Shown here in pieces: positions 1 to 9,700 of a stretch of 64,000 bases of DNA. The position numbers and the translations under genes were made by a program. Where the stretch lies: contig NZ_BAABFC010000001.1 in assembly GCF_039540575.1 (NCBI RefSeq), positions 1-64,000 on the forward strand. The letters are read 5' to 3'. Source of the DNA: Pseudaeromonas paramecii (GTDB lineage Bacteria > Pseudomonadota > Gammaproteobacteria > Enterobacterales > Aeromonadaceae). Under the pieces are notes generated by a model. It was not told where the DNA came from, did not search any database, and saw only the letters and a list, made by a program, of their open reading frames with translations. Every line of letters starts with the position of its first letter. Position 1 is the stretch's first letter.

Positions 1-106
1 TGGTTTGGTTGGCGCCTCCAATTCTCCGGGAATGCCCCGAGTGAACAACCTACAGAGAGATCACAGCTAGGCTTGAAACAGAAGCAAAGCCAGCTCGGAG
101 TGACCT

Positions 107-865
107 ATGGGGCGACATGCTGTGGTGCTGTTGCGGGGAGTCTCCCGGGATGCCCGCCACTGGCAGCAGTGGCCGGTGTCGCTGACGCAGGCCTGGGGGC
201 AGGCCGTCTATTGCCCGGACATCCCGGGCAACGGGCGCCTGTGGCAGCAAGTTTCCCCCTGCCACCTGGCCGAACTGGTGACCGCCTTGCGGGCACAACT
301 GCCGAACGCTGCCCAGCCGCCCTGGCATATCGTCGGCCTCTCCTTGGGGGGGCTGGCGGGTCTGGGGTGGGCCCAGGCGTTACCCCATGAAGTGGCCTCC
401 CTCACGCTGATCAATACCTCCCTGGCCGGACTCAACCCCTGGTATCAACGGCTGCGGCCCGGCGCCCTGCTGCGGTTGCCCTGGGCCCTGTTGCTGGGCG
501 CCGTTGCCCGTGAGCCCATGCTGCTGGCCATGACAGTCCAGGATCCCCTGGTCCGCACCACCTGCCTGCCGCAATGGCAACGCTGGGCCAAGGCGATGGG
601 CACCCGGCGAAGTAATCTGTTGCGTCAGCTGTATTGCGCCGCGCGGGCCGCACCTGCTCGACCCGCCTGCCCGACATTAGTGCTGGCCAGCCGGCAGGAT
701 AGACTGGTGTACTGTGCCTGTTCAGCCCGGCTGGCGGCATACTGGCAATTGCCGATCCGCTGGCACGAACAGGCTGGCCACGATCTGCCGCTGGACGCTC
801 CCGACTGGCTGACGGCGCAACTGCTGGCCTGGTGGCAGCGCTGCGAGGCGTCGGCAGCGCCATAG
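107..865 (+). CDS. alpha/beta-fold serine hydrolase
   Basis: A 252-residue protein with the alpha/beta-hydrolase layout. The nucleophile elbow G-L-S-L-G-G puts the serine at residue 79. A plausible acid is Asp198 in a Q-D-R motif after a hydrophobic strand, and the catalytic His225 lies in the segment Q-A-G-H-D. The N-terminal oxyanion region reads L-L-R-G rather than the usual H-G. There is no signal peptide, so it is probably cytosolic. The ATG is preceded by CGGAG at a suitable distance. It converges on pfkA and shares the intergenic palindrome with it. The substrate cannot be told from sequence; MenH-like or general esterase activity is possible. Confidence 0.8.
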   Translation: MGRHAVVLLRGVSRDARHWQQWPVSLTQAWGQAVYCPDIPGNGRLWQQVSPCHLAELVTALRAQLPNAAQPPWHIVGLSLGGLAGLGWAQALPHEVASLTLINTSLAGLNPWYQRLRPGALLRLPWALLLGAVAREPMLLAMTVQDPLVRTTCLPQWQRWAKAMGTRRSNLLRQLYCAARAAPARPACPTLVLASRQDRLVYCACSARLAAYWQLPIRWHEQAGHDLPLDAPDWLTAQLLAWWQRCEASAAP

Positions 866-891
866 CCTGCCCGGCGATGAAATGGGGCGGC

Positions 892-919
892 AAAAAAACG
901 GGAGGCCATGGCCTCCCGT
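892..919 (-). terminator. pfkA rho-independent terminator
   Basis: A perfect 22-base palindrome (898-919) followed on the minus strand by a run of seven T (the A run at 892-898). It lies 29 bases beyond the pfkA stop. The stem could also stop transcription arriving from the hydrolase gene, but the T tract favours the minus strand. Confidence 0.85.
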
Positions 920-947
920 CTGCTGTTATCTGACTGACGCGCCTGTG

Positions 948-1910
948 TTAGAACAGGGTGTCGCTCAGCTTGAACATCTCTTCGTCGAACGGACGCTTCA
1001 TGTTCTCGATGCAGTCGATGATGTCGTGGTGCACCAGCTGGTTCTTCATGATACCGACACAGCGGCCACCGTGACCTTCCATCAGCAGCTCGACGGCATA
1101 GGCGCCCATGCGGCTGGCCAGGATACGGTCGCGGGCGGTGGGGCTGCCACCGCGCTGGATGTGGCCCAGAATGGTGGCGCGGGTTTCCAGGCCGGTGTGG
1201 GCCTCGATTTCCTTGGCCAGGGCGTTGACGTCGGTGACATGCTCACAGATGGTGACCATGGCATGACGCTTGCCCTTGGCAATGCCGTTGTCGATCTGAG
1301 CGATGAGATCGGCCTTGTTGAAGCCCTTCTCCGGCACCACCACAAACTCGGCACCGCCAGCAACGGCGGCGTGCATGGCCAGATCGCCGCAGTGGCGACC
1401 CATGACTTCCACGATGGAGATCCGCTTGTGGGAAGTGGAGGTGTCACGCAGACGGTCGATGGCTTCCATCACCACGTTCAGGGCGGTGTCGAAACCGATG
1501 GTGAAGGAGGTACCGGCGATGTCGTTATCTATGGTGCCGGGCAGGCCGATGCAGGGGTAGCCCATCTCGGTCAGCTTCTTGGCACCCATGTAGGAGCCGT
1601 CACCACCAATCACCACCAGGGCGTCGATGCCGTGTTTCTTCAGATTTTCGATGGCTTCGCGGCGGACGGATTCTTCCTTGAAGGCGGGGAAGCGGGCAGA
1701 GCCCAGGAAGGTACCGCCGCGGTTGATCACGTCAGAGACGCTGTGGCGCTCCAGCTTTTCGATCCGGTCCTGGTGCAGACCCAGGTAGCCGTCCCGAACA
1801 CCGTAAACTTCGATGCCCTTGGACAGCGCAGCACGCACCACGGCACGGATGGCCGCATTCATGCCCGGTGAGTCACCGCCGCTGGTCAGGACGCCAATTT
1901 TCTTGATCAT
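948..1910 (-). CDS. pfkA: ATP-dependent 6-phosphofructokinase
   Basis: PfkA phosphorylates fructose 6-phosphate to fructose 1,6-bisphosphate with ATP, the committed step of glycolysis. The product is 320 residues, the same length as E. coli PfkA. The ATP site G-G-D (11-13), the G-G-D-G-S loop (102-106) and the catalytic P-G-T-I-D-N-D motif (124-130) are all present. AGAGG lies upstream of the ATG. It is followed by its own strong terminator and sits downstream of, and on the same strand as, tpiA, but about 200 bp and a terminator-like stem separate them, so separate transcription is likely. Confidence 0.97.
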   Translation of the reverse strand: MIKKIGVLTSGGDSPGMNAAIRAVVRAALSKGIEVYGVRDGYLGLHQDRIEKLERHSVSDVINRGGTFLGSARFPAFKEESVRREAIENLKKHGIDALVVIGGDGSYMGAKKLTEMGYPCIGLPGTIDNDIAGTSFTIGFDTALNVVMEAIDRLRDTSTSHKRISIVEVMGRHCGDLAMHAAVAGGAEFVVVPEKGFNKADLIAQIDNGIAKGKRHAMVTICEHVTDVNALAKEIEAHTGLETRATILGHIQRGGSPTARDRILASRMGAYAVELLMEGHGGRCVGIMKNQLVHHDIIDCIENMKRPFDEEMFKLSDTLF

Positions 1911-2071
1911 AGTGTGCCTCTATAAGTCGTCAGAACGTTAAAAAAGTCGGCGCTTGGCCGTCGGTTCACGCTGGATGTCGATCTGCAGTCTAGCTCGGCG
2001 TGGCAGAGCTGCCGCTTCTTATAATGCACTGCCTTGTCCCGGCAGGATCCAGGGGGCGACGGTCAGCGAGC

Positions 2072-2100
2072 TCAAAGACAAGGGTGCCCACAGGCACCCT
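2072..2100 (-). terminator. probable tpiA terminator
   Basis: Inverted repeat with 8-base arms (2081-2088 and 2093-2100) and a 4-base loop, just beyond the tpiA stop. It is followed on the minus strand by a loose T-rich tail (TTGTCTTTG). The weak T tract may allow some readthrough towards pfkA. Confidence 0.6.
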
Positions 2101-2112
2101 CGTTTGTTTCTA

Positions 2113-2868
2113 TTACTGCTTGGCGCCAGCGATGATTTGAGCAAAATCATCCGGCTTCAGGGAGGCGCCGCCCACCAGACCACCGTCGATGTCCGGCTGA
2201 CCGAACAGGTTGGCCGCAGAGGCGCCGGTCACGGAACCACCGTACAGGATCTGTACCTTGGCAGCCACGTCGGCGTCGAAACCGGCCAGGTAGCCACGGA
2301 TGTGGGCGTGAACGGCCTGGGCGATTTCCGGGGTAGCGGTCTTGCCGGTACCGATGGCCCATACGGGTTCGTAGGCAACCACGGCCTTGGCGAAGGAGGC
2401 GATACCGCAACGGTCGATCACGGCCTTCAGTTGCTCTTCAACCACCTGGTTGGTGGTACCGGCTTCGAATTGTTCCAGGGTTTCACCGATGCACAGTACC
2501 GGTACCAGGTCGGCAGCCTGGATGGCTTCGTACTTGGCGGCTACCACGGCGTCGGTTTCGGCGTGCAGGGTGCGGCGCTCGGAGTGACCCACCAGGGCGT
2601 ACTTGCAGCCGAATTCCTTCAGCATGACCGGGGAGTTTTCACCGGTGAAAGCACCAGAGGTGTGAACGTCGGCGTTCTGGGCACCGTATTGGATACGGCT
2701 GCCTTCAGCCAGCTTCTCGACCAGGCCCAGGAAGATCACCGGCGGGCAAACGGCCACTTCAACGCCTTCTGCCTTGGCGGCCGGTTCGATCAGCGCCTTA
2801 ACCAGGGCTTCAACAGAGGCTTTGGTGCCGTTCAACTTCCAGTTACCCATGACCAATGGTTGTCTCAT
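2113..2868 (-). CDS. tpiA: triosephosphate isomerase
   Basis: TpiA interconverts dihydroxyacetone phosphate and glyceraldehyde 3-phosphate. The 251-residue protein carries the catalytic set Lys11 (in N-W-K), His95 (G-H-S-E-R-R) and Glu167 (Y-E-P-V-W), plus the phosphate-binding Y-G-G-S-V loop near the C-terminus. GGAGGATGAAAGA directly precedes the ATG. A perfect TATAAT lies about 35 bases upstream of the start. The nearness of pfkA groups two glycolytic genes, a pairing that is not fixed across bacteria. Confidence 0.97.
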   Translation of the reverse strand: MRQPLVMGNWKLNGTKASVEALVKALIEPAAKAEGVEVAVCPPVIFLGLVEKLAEGSRIQYGAQNADVHTSGAFTGENSPVMLKEFGCKYALVGHSERRTLHAETDAVVAAKYEAIQAADLVPVLCIGETLEQFEAGTTNQVVEEQLKAVIDRCGIASFAKAVVAYEPVWAIGTGKTATPEIAQAVHAHIRGYLAGFDADVAAKVQILYGGSVTGASAANLFGQPDIDGGLVGGASLKPDDFAQIIAGAKQ

Positions 2869-2902
2869 TCTTTCATCCTCCAGATGGTATTAGCTGCGGG
2901 CC

Positions 2903-2908
2903 ATTATA
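2903..2908 (-). promoter_or_regulatory. tpiA promoter -10 hexamer
   Basis: On the minus strand these bases read TATAAT, about 35 bases before the tpiA start. No good -35 box lies 16-18 bases upstream. A-rich tracts at about 2955-2973 (minus strand) are placed where an UP element could sit. This is a by-eye call. Confidence 0.5.
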
Positions 2909-3005
2909 AGAGCGAAGTCTGGCCCCGGGTAGTCGAAGGCCTTTGGCGCTTCGAAATTTTTTTGGTTTTTTACTGATCCAAGTCAGTGTTTGTCTTGGAC
3001 AAAGC

Positions 3006-3773
3006 TCAATCTTTGGACTGTCCCCGCAGACGGGTCCATAGCAGGCCGATCCGCTCATGCACCCCCAGGGTGCTCAGGTAGAGGAAGCGGCTGCTGGGTA
3101 GCTGAGAGTAGAGGGGCAGGGGACGTTGTGCCAACTTGGCCTTGAAGTCGGTGGGGGCGGCGGTGGGAGTGAAGCCCGCCCCGCGGGCCATGGCCATGGC
3201 TCTGGGCATGTGATAGGCGGAGGTCACCAGGGCCGCCGTCTTGCCGCCGTGCACCAGGCTGGCGTAATGCTGTATCTCGTCCTGGGTATCGAACGCATCC
3301 TCAAACAGCACCATCTGACTGCGAGGGATGCCGGCGGCCTCGGCGCGCTGGGCGTAGTAACCGGCGCAGGAGAGGGGATCGTCCTGGGTGTTGCCGGAGA
3401 ACACCAGGGTGGCCTCGGGGTGCAGGGCCTTGAGACGGATGGCCTCGGCCACCCGGGCATTGCTGTCTTCGGTCCCGTAGCTCCAGGCGGGCACGGTCGG
3501 GTCGCTCACCTGGCCGTGGCCCAGCACCAGAATGTAATCGAGCCGGCCCTGGCCGGCGTAGGCCGGGTATTGCTGCTCCAGGGGGCGCAGCAGCGCCAGG
3601 CTGACGGGCCGCAGGGAAAACAGGCACAGCAGAAGTACGCCCAGCGTGATGAGCGTCTTGCCCAGGCGCTGCCGACGGGTCAGCCACAGCAAGAGTAGAC
3701 CCAGCAGCAGCAGGGTCAACACCATGGGCAGCGGCATCAGCAGATTGCCCAGCACCTTTTTTAACCAGAACAT
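3006..3773 (-). CDS. elyC: ElyC-type envelope biogenesis protein (YdcF/DUF218)
   Basis: ElyC is an inner-membrane DUF218 protein needed for envelope integrity and peptidoglycan assembly at low temperature in E. coli. This 255-residue copy has two N-terminal membrane segments (about residues 11-32 and 41-59) and then a periplasmic DUF218 domain with D-Y-I-L-V-L-G-H-G and the T-S-A-Y-H-M-P-R-A motif. I chose the ATG at 3773 because it aligns with the E. coli start and GAGAGA lies six bases before it. An ATG two codons upstream is possible; longer extensions run into the cmoM leader. It is divergent from cmoM-mukFEB, as in enterics. Confidence 0.85.
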   Translation of the reverse strand: MFWLKKVLGNLLMPLPMVLTLLLLGLLLLWLTRRQRLGKTLITLGVLLLCLFSLRPVSLALLRPLEQQYPAYAGQGRLDYILVLGHGQVSDPTVPAWSYGTEDSNARVAEAIRLKALHPEATLVFSGNTQDDPLSCAGYYAQRAEAAGIPRSQMVLFEDAFDTQDEIQHYASLVHGGKTAALVTSAYHMPRAMAMARGAGFTPTAAPTDFKAKLAQRPLPLYSQLPSSRFLYLSTLGVHERIGLLWTRLRGQSKD

Positions 3774-3867
3774 GGCCATTCTCTCGACGACTGGAAGGGG
3801 TGCCGTTTTCAGGCCCCGGGGGATGTGCCAGAATAGCCGGCCAATCACCTCAGGGGAACCCAAGATT

Positions 3868-4740
3868 TTGCAGCGGGATCAGAGCCAAGCGAATAAAGCC
3901 CAAGCCGATCAGAGCTTCGATGGCCTGGCGCAGAAGTTTGCCCAGAACATCTATGGCACCGGCAAAGGGCGGATCCGCGCCGCCGTGGTGTGGCAGGATT
4001 TGCTGACGTGTCTGGCGCAGTTGCCCCAGCGTCCCCTGCGCATTCTGGATGCCGGCGGCGGCTTTGGCTTCTTCAGCCAACAGCTGGCGGCACTGGGGCA
4101 CCAGGTGGTGCTGTGCGATCTCTCCGCCGACATGCTGGACGAGGCAGCGCGCCAGCTGGCCGAGCAGGGGCTCAGCGACCGGGTGCGACTCATCCATTGC
4201 GCCATCCAGGATCTGCCGGCCCAGCTGGAGGGTGAGTTTGATCTCATCTTGTGCCACGCCGTGCTGGAATGGCTCAGTGCGCCGCGGGACACACTGTTAT
4301 CCTTGCTGGGTTTTTTGGCGCCCGAAGGGATCCTCTCCTTGATGTTTTACAATCGGCAGGCCCTGCTGTTTCAGAGCCTGGTGGTGGGCAACTTCGACTA
4401 CATCCGGGCTGGCCTGGTCAAGCAGCGCAAGCAGAAGCTGACCCCCAGCAATCCTCAGGAGCCTGAGGCCGTCTATGGCTGGCTGACCGACGCCGGCATG
4501 ACGCTCTTGGGCAAGACGGGGGTACGGGTCATCCATGACTACATGCGCCACAAGACGGATCAGGTGACCAAGTTTGACGATCTGCTGGCCATGGAGCAGC
4601 GTTACTGCCGCCAGGAACCCTTTGTTTCCCTGGGGCGCTATGTCCATGTGATGGCCCGGCGTCCGACGGCCGCCGCCTGGCCGCCGTCCGCGGCCACACA
4701 GAACAACACAGATAACCAATCGAGTACCAAGCGAGCATGA
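3868..4740 (+). CDS. cmoM: tRNA 5-carboxymethoxyuridine methyltransferase CmoM
   Basis: CmoM (formerly SmtA) uses S-adenosylmethionine to methylate cmo5U34 of tRNA, giving mcmo5U. The SAM-binding motif D-A-G-G-G-F-G is at residues 61-67, followed by the acidic C-D-L-S end of strand 2. Long stretches match E. coli CmoM, for example V-L-E-W, G-N-F-D-Y and Y-C-R-Q-E-P. The in-frame TTG at 3868, nine bases after AGGGGA, is the best start (290 residues); the nearest in-frame ATG lies about 45 codons upstream, inside the divergent elyC leader. Its stop overlaps the mukF ATG, so it heads the mukFEB operon as in E. coli. Confidence 0.88.
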   Translation: MQRDQSQANKAQADQSFDGLAQKFAQNIYGTGKGRIRAAVVWQDLLTCLAQLPQRPLRILDAGGGFGFFSQQLAALGHQVVLCDLSADMLDEAARQLAEQGLSDRVRLIHCAIQDLPAQLEGEFDLILCHAVLEWLSAPRDTLLSLLGFLAPEGILSLMFYNRQALLFQSLVVGNFDYIRAGLVKQRKQKLTPSNPQEPEAVYGWLTDAGMTLLGKTGVRVIHDYMRHKTDQVTKFDDLLAMEQRYCRQEPFVSLGRYVHVMARRPTAAAWPPSAATQNNTDNQSSTKRA

Positions 4741-6062
4741 CAGAGCAATCCCGCACCCTGCCCGAGCTGGTGGGCTGGGTCAGGCAGGAAGGGCTGGCGC
4801 TGAGCCTGCCCAACGACCGTCTGGCCTTTCTCATCGCCATCTCGGCCCTCTCCAAGGGGGATCTGAGCCAGGAGCTGACCGAGGCGGCCCTGCACGATGC
4901 CTTCGGCTATGTCAGCCAGGTGTTTGGCCAGGTAGACGAAACGGTCACCAGCCGGGCCAACAACGCCATCAACGAACTGGTGCGCCAGAAGCTGCTGTCG
5001 CGTTTCAACGCCGATCCCACCGCCGGCGAAAGCCTCTACCGACTGACCCGGCTGGCGGTGTCCATCGTCGACTTCTTCGCCGAACAGCGGGAGGTGAGCA
5101 CCATCAAGCTCTCCTTGCTGCTGGAGCAGGTGGCCGGCGAGCTGGAGAAGAGCTATCGCTCGGCCCTGGCGGCGGACGACATCCAGCAGTGGAACCAGCA
5201 GGTCTACCCGCGGCTCAAGTTCTCCGTGGAGGAGATACTGGGGCGCATCGATCTCACCCAGCGGGCCATGGACGAGCAGCAAAACCACGTCAAGGCCCAG
5301 ATCGCCGAGCTCTTGAACCTCAACTGGACCCAGGCCATCCACAGCTGTGAGCAGCTGCTGCACGAGACGGGCCAGACCCTCAAAGAGTTGCAGGACACCT
5401 TGGATGCGGCGGGCCATCAGCTGCAGGAAGGGCTGCTCAACATTCAGGAGGCCTGCCAGGGCCGCGACGAGCTGTTCCATGTGGCGGATCTGACCCACAG
5501 CCTGCAGGGACGGATCGACGCCATCATCAGCTGGGGCCAGCAGTGCATCGAGCTGTGGGCCCGCTACGACCGCCACGTGCACAAGTTCATCCGCACCGCC
5601 ATCGACATGGACAAGCACCGCGCCTTCAGCCAGCGGCTGCGGGACTCCATCCGCGACTTCGATCAGCATAACTGGCTGCTGCGGGTGGCCCAGGAGCATC
5701 GGCTGCTGGAGCTGCGGGACGAGACTCTGGCGCTGCATGGCGAGGAGGTCACGGGCGAGGTGCCAGAAGAGCTGGAATACCAGCAGATGCAGGATCTGGG
5801 CAATGCCCTCACCGAGCGGATCCAGGCCCATCTGGCCGCCTATCGGGATGAAGGCAAGCCCTTGGATTTGGCGGAGGTGCTGCGGGAGTACCTGCAGGCC
5901 TATCCCCAGTTCCAGCACTTCGACGTCACCCGCATGCTGGTGGACGAGGCGGTGCGCCTGGGTCATGCCGAGGCGGAGCTGGCGGGCTTCAAGCAGCCCA
6001 AGTGGAAACCCATCAACGAAACCGGTGCTAAGGTACAGGCCCATGTCATTGACCAATACTGA
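4737..6062 (+). CDS. mukF: condensin kleisin subunit MukF
   Basis: MukF is the kleisin that bridges the MukB heads and binds MukE in the MukBEF chromosome condensin. The 441-residue length matches E. coli MukF (440). The N-terminal winged-helix dimerisation region is followed by a long helical middle region and a C-terminal head-binding winged helix. The start ATG overlaps the cmoM stop (ATGA), and the 3' end overlaps mukE by 20 bp. That tight coupling should keep the subunits in proportion. Confidence 0.95.
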   Translation: MTEQSRTLPELVGWVRQEGLALSLPNDRLAFLIAISALSKGDLSQELTEAALHDAFGYVSQVFGQVDETVTSRANNAINELVRQKLLSRFNADPTAGESLYRLTRLAVSIVDFFAEQREVSTIKLSLLLEQVAGELEKSYRSALAADDIQQWNQQVYPRLKFSVEEILGRIDLTQRAMDEQQNHVKAQIAELLNLNWTQAIHSCEQLLHETGQTLKELQDTLDAAGHQLQEGLLNIQEACQGRDELFHVADLTHSLQGRIDAIISWGQQCIELWARYDRHVHKFIRTAIDMDKHRAFSQRLRDSIRDFDQHNWLLRVAQEHRLLELRDETLALHGEEVTGEVPEELEYQQMQDLGNALTERIQAHLAAYRDEGKPLDLAEVLREYLQAYPQFQHFDVTRMLVDEAVRLGHAEAELAGFKQPKWKPINETGAKVQAHVIDQY

Positions 6063-6762
6063 ATTCCCCATGGGGCTGCGACTGGCCCAGGCCATTGCCA
6101 ACCCCCTGTTCCCCAAGCTGGACACCGCCCTGCGTAGCGGCCGGCACATCAGTGCCGACGATCTGGACAACCACTCCTACCTGCTGGAGTTCCACAGCGA
6201 GCTGGATGTCTTCTATGCCCGCTATGCCGCCGAGCTCATCAAGGCGCCGGAAGGCTTCTTCTACCTGCGGCCGCGGCCCAGCTCCGACATCGCCACCTCT
6301 GTGCTCTCCGAGCTGGATATGCTGGTGGGCAAGGTGCTGTGCTACCTCTACCTGAGTCCGGATCGGCTGGCCAACGAAGGCATCTTCAACCTGGCGGATC
6401 TGCAGGAGGAGATATTGACCCTGGCGGACGAGCAGCAGCTATTGCGCATGGTGCACCAGCGCAGTGGCGGCTCGGATCTGGACAAACGCCGGCTGCTGGA
6501 GCGGCTGCGCACCACCCTGCGGCGCCTGAAGCGGCTGGGCATGGTCACCGCCCTGGGCACCGGCGATCGCTTTCGCATCAACGAGTCGGTGTTCCGCTTT
6601 GGCGCCGACGTGCGGGGTGACGAGGATCCCCGTGAGGTGCAGCTGCGGATGATCCGCGAAGGGGAGGCCATCCTGCACGATGATGAGCTGCCCACCAGCG
6701 AACACCTGCTGGATGAAACCGATGACGAGATGGAAGAAGAACAACTGGGGCTGGATGTATGA
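6043..6762 (+). CDS. mukE: condensin subunit MukE
   Basis: MukE is the winged-helix (KITE) subunit that binds MukF and contacts DNA in MukBEF. The 239-residue protein has the family hallmarks A-N-P-L-F-P, S-G-R-H-I, A-P-E-G-F-F-Y-L-R-P-R and V-F-R-F-G-A-D-V-R. I placed the start at 6043 inside the end of mukF because M-S-x-T-N matches the E. coli N-terminus. The tail is very acidic. The stop overlaps the mukB ATG (ATGA). Confidence 0.95.
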   Translation: MSLTNTEFPMGLRLAQAIANPLFPKLDTALRSGRHISADDLDNHSYLLEFHSELDVFYARYAAELIKAPEGFFYLRPRPSSDIATSVLSELDMLVGKVLCYLYLSPDRLANEGIFNLADLQEEILTLADEQQLLRMVHQRSGGSDLDKRRLLERLRTTLRRLKRLGMVTALGTGDRFRINESVFRFGADVRGDEDPREVQLRMIREGEAILHDDELPTSEHLLDETDDEMEEEQLGLDV

Positions 6763-9700
6763 GCATGCGCGGTAAGATCAAATCCTTCACCATGGTGAAC
6801 TGGAACGGCTTCTTTGCCCGGACCTTCGAGATGGACGCCCTGGTGACCACCCTCTCCGGCGGCAACGGTGCGGGCAAGTCCACCTCCATGGCAGCCCTCA
6901 TCACGGCGCTCATCCCCGACCAGTCGCTCTTGCATTTTCGCAACACCACGGAGGCGGGCAGCTCCAGCGCCAGCCGCGACAAGGGGCTGTACGGCAAGCT
7001 CAAGCGCGGCCACTGCTACTCACTGCTGGACGTGGTGAACTCCCGGGATCAGCGCATCTGGGTGGGCGTCCACCTGGAGCAGGTGGCCAACCGGGACAAC
7101 AAGGTCAACATCACCCCCTTCGCCCTGCTGGAGGTGCCGGACGAGGTGGCCCCCACCGACCTGCTGCTGGAGCGGCTGGATGACGGCAAGGCCAAGGTGC
7201 GGGCCTTCGCCGATCTGCGCAAGGCCGCCGCCGAGCTGGGGGCCCTCAAGGTGGCCAAGTTCAATTCGGTGACCGATTATCACAACTTCATGTTCGAGTA
7301 CGGCATCACCCCCAAGAAGCTGCGGGATCAGAAGGATAGATCGCGCTTCTACCGGCTGATCGAGGCCTCCCTGTATGGCGGCATCTCCTCGTCCATCAGC
7401 CGCTCCCTGCGGGAATACCTGCTGCCGGAGAACTCAGGGGTGCGCAAGGCCTTCCAGGACATGGAAGCGGCCATCTACGAAAACCGCCGCACCCTGGACG
7501 CCATTCGCGAAACCCAGGGCCAGCGGGATCTGTTCCGCAACCTCATCACAGAAACCACCCACTATGTGGCGGCGGACTATGTGCGCAACAGCGCCGAGAA
7601 GAGCCGGCTCTCCGAGGGCGCCCTGCACTGGCGCCGTCAGCTGCAGGACAAGCACCGTCTGGTGCGGGAAGAGAAGCAGCGCGCCATCTATCTGGCGGAT
7701 GAAGTGGAGCAGATGAGCGCGAGAGAAACCCAGCTCACCGACGAGCTGGAGGTGGCCTCCGAGCACCTGGCAAAGGTGATCAACGCCGTGGCGCTGAACG
7801 GCAAGATTGCCCAGTACGCCGAGGACGTGACGGACCTGAGCCAGCGTCTGGAAGAACAGCTGGCCATCAGCGAGGAGATCGCCGAGCAGAAGGCCGAGCT
7901 GGAAGGGCGCAAGGGCCAGGCCGAGGCGGAGGTGGACAGCCTCAAGAGCCAGCTGGCCGACTACCAGCAGGCCCTGGATGTGCAGCAGACCCGCGCCATT
8001 CAGTACCGTCAGGCTCGCCAGGCCCTGCAGGCCGCCCGGGAGTTGTGCAATCTGCCGCAGCTGGAGCCCGAGACCCTGGGCCACTTTCAGCAGCAGGCCA
8101 AGCACCAGGAGCAGGCTCAGACCGAGGCCTTGCTGGCGCTGCAGCAGCGCTTCAACCTGGCCCGCGCCGCCGCCGATCAGTATGAATCGGCCCTGGCCCT
8201 GCTCACCGGCATAATGGGGCCTGTGGCCCGCAGCGAGGCCTGGAGCCAGAGTCAGGCCCTGCTCAAGCAAGCCGACGAGGCCCGTCAGCTGCAGGCCCGT
8301 GGCCAGGCCATAGTGCGCACCTTGCAGGAGGCCGAGCGCAACCAGCAGCAACGCAGCCGGTTGCAGGCCGAGGTGAGCGAGCTGTCCCAGGCCCTGGGCC
8401 AGCCGTTGGCCAGCGAGGCGGATCTGGCTCTGGCCATCGAGCTGACCCAGGCGGCCCAGGAGGATGTGCAGGGCCGGTTGCGGGAGGCCGCCGAGTCACG
8501 CATCGGTGTTCAGCAGCGGCTGCAACCCACCCAGGAGCGTATCGAGACCCTGCGCAAGCTGGCGCCGGCCTACCTCATCGCCCAGGAGAAGCTCGACAAG
8601 CTGCGGGAGCTGTGCGGTGAAGCCCTGGAAAACCCCCAGGCGGTGAGCCAGGCCATGCACAAGACCCTGGAGGCCGAACGGGCCACCGAGGCCAGCAAGA
8701 ACAAGCTGCATGAGCGCAAGCTGTCACTGGAGAGCCTGATCCGCCGGCTGCAGAACGTGGGCGGCGCCGCCGACGAAGGCTTGCTGCGCATCGCCGAGCA
8801 GCTGCACGGCACCCTGCTGAGTGACGTCTACGACGACATCAGCTTGGAAGACGCCCCCTATTACTCCGCCCTCTACGGCCCGGCGCGTAACGCCATCGTC
8901 GTGGCGGATCTGGACGCCGCCGTCACCACCCTGGGTGGCCTGGAGGATCTGCCGGAGGACATCTACCTCATCCAGGGCAATCCGGATGCCTTCGACGAGG
9001 ATCTGCTGGAGGCCAGCGAGCGGGGTCAGGCCCTGGTGGTGCGCGCCAGCGATCGTCAGCTGCGTTATTCGCGCTTCCCGCACCAGCCGCAGTTTGGCCG
9101 GGCGGCCCGGGAGCAGCGTATCGCGGCGCTGGAGAGCGAGCGGGAGGCCCTCATCGAGGAGCATGCCAAGCTGGCCTTCGAGCAGCAGAAGCTCTCCCGC
9201 ACCTATCACCATTTCAGCCAGTTTATTGCCGAACACCAGAACGTGGCCTTCCTGCCCGATCCCGAAGAGGAGCTGGCCATCAAACAGGCCCAGCTGCGGG
9301 AGTGGCAAGGCCAGCTGGAGCAGGCCCAGCAGCAACAGGGTCAGCTGCAAGCCGCCCTGCAGCAGCAGGGGCAGCGGCTCACCCGGCTGCAAAGACTCGA
9401 GCCCCAGTGGCACCTGCTGGCCCAGGGGGACTTGGATGAGCAGCTGGCTCAGCTGCGCGCCCAGCAGGCCCAGCTGGAGGAGGCCCAGCAGTGGCTGGCC
9501 CGCCACGGCGCTGCCCTGCTCAAACTGGCCGAGCAGCAGCACCTGCTGAAGGAAGATCCCCAGGGGATAGAGGCGCTGCAGGAACAACTGCAGCAGGCCG
9601 AGCAACAGCTGAGCCTGCTGCGTCGGCAAAGCTTCGCCCTGGACGAGCTGCAGGGGCGGGTGCCCCATCTGGCCTATGCCGATGCCGAGTCCATGCTGGG

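Noticed and set aside
4638..6170. A 510-codon open frame antisense to mukF
   Set aside because: Same cause: GC-rich codon bias on the coding strand leaves the opposite strand open.
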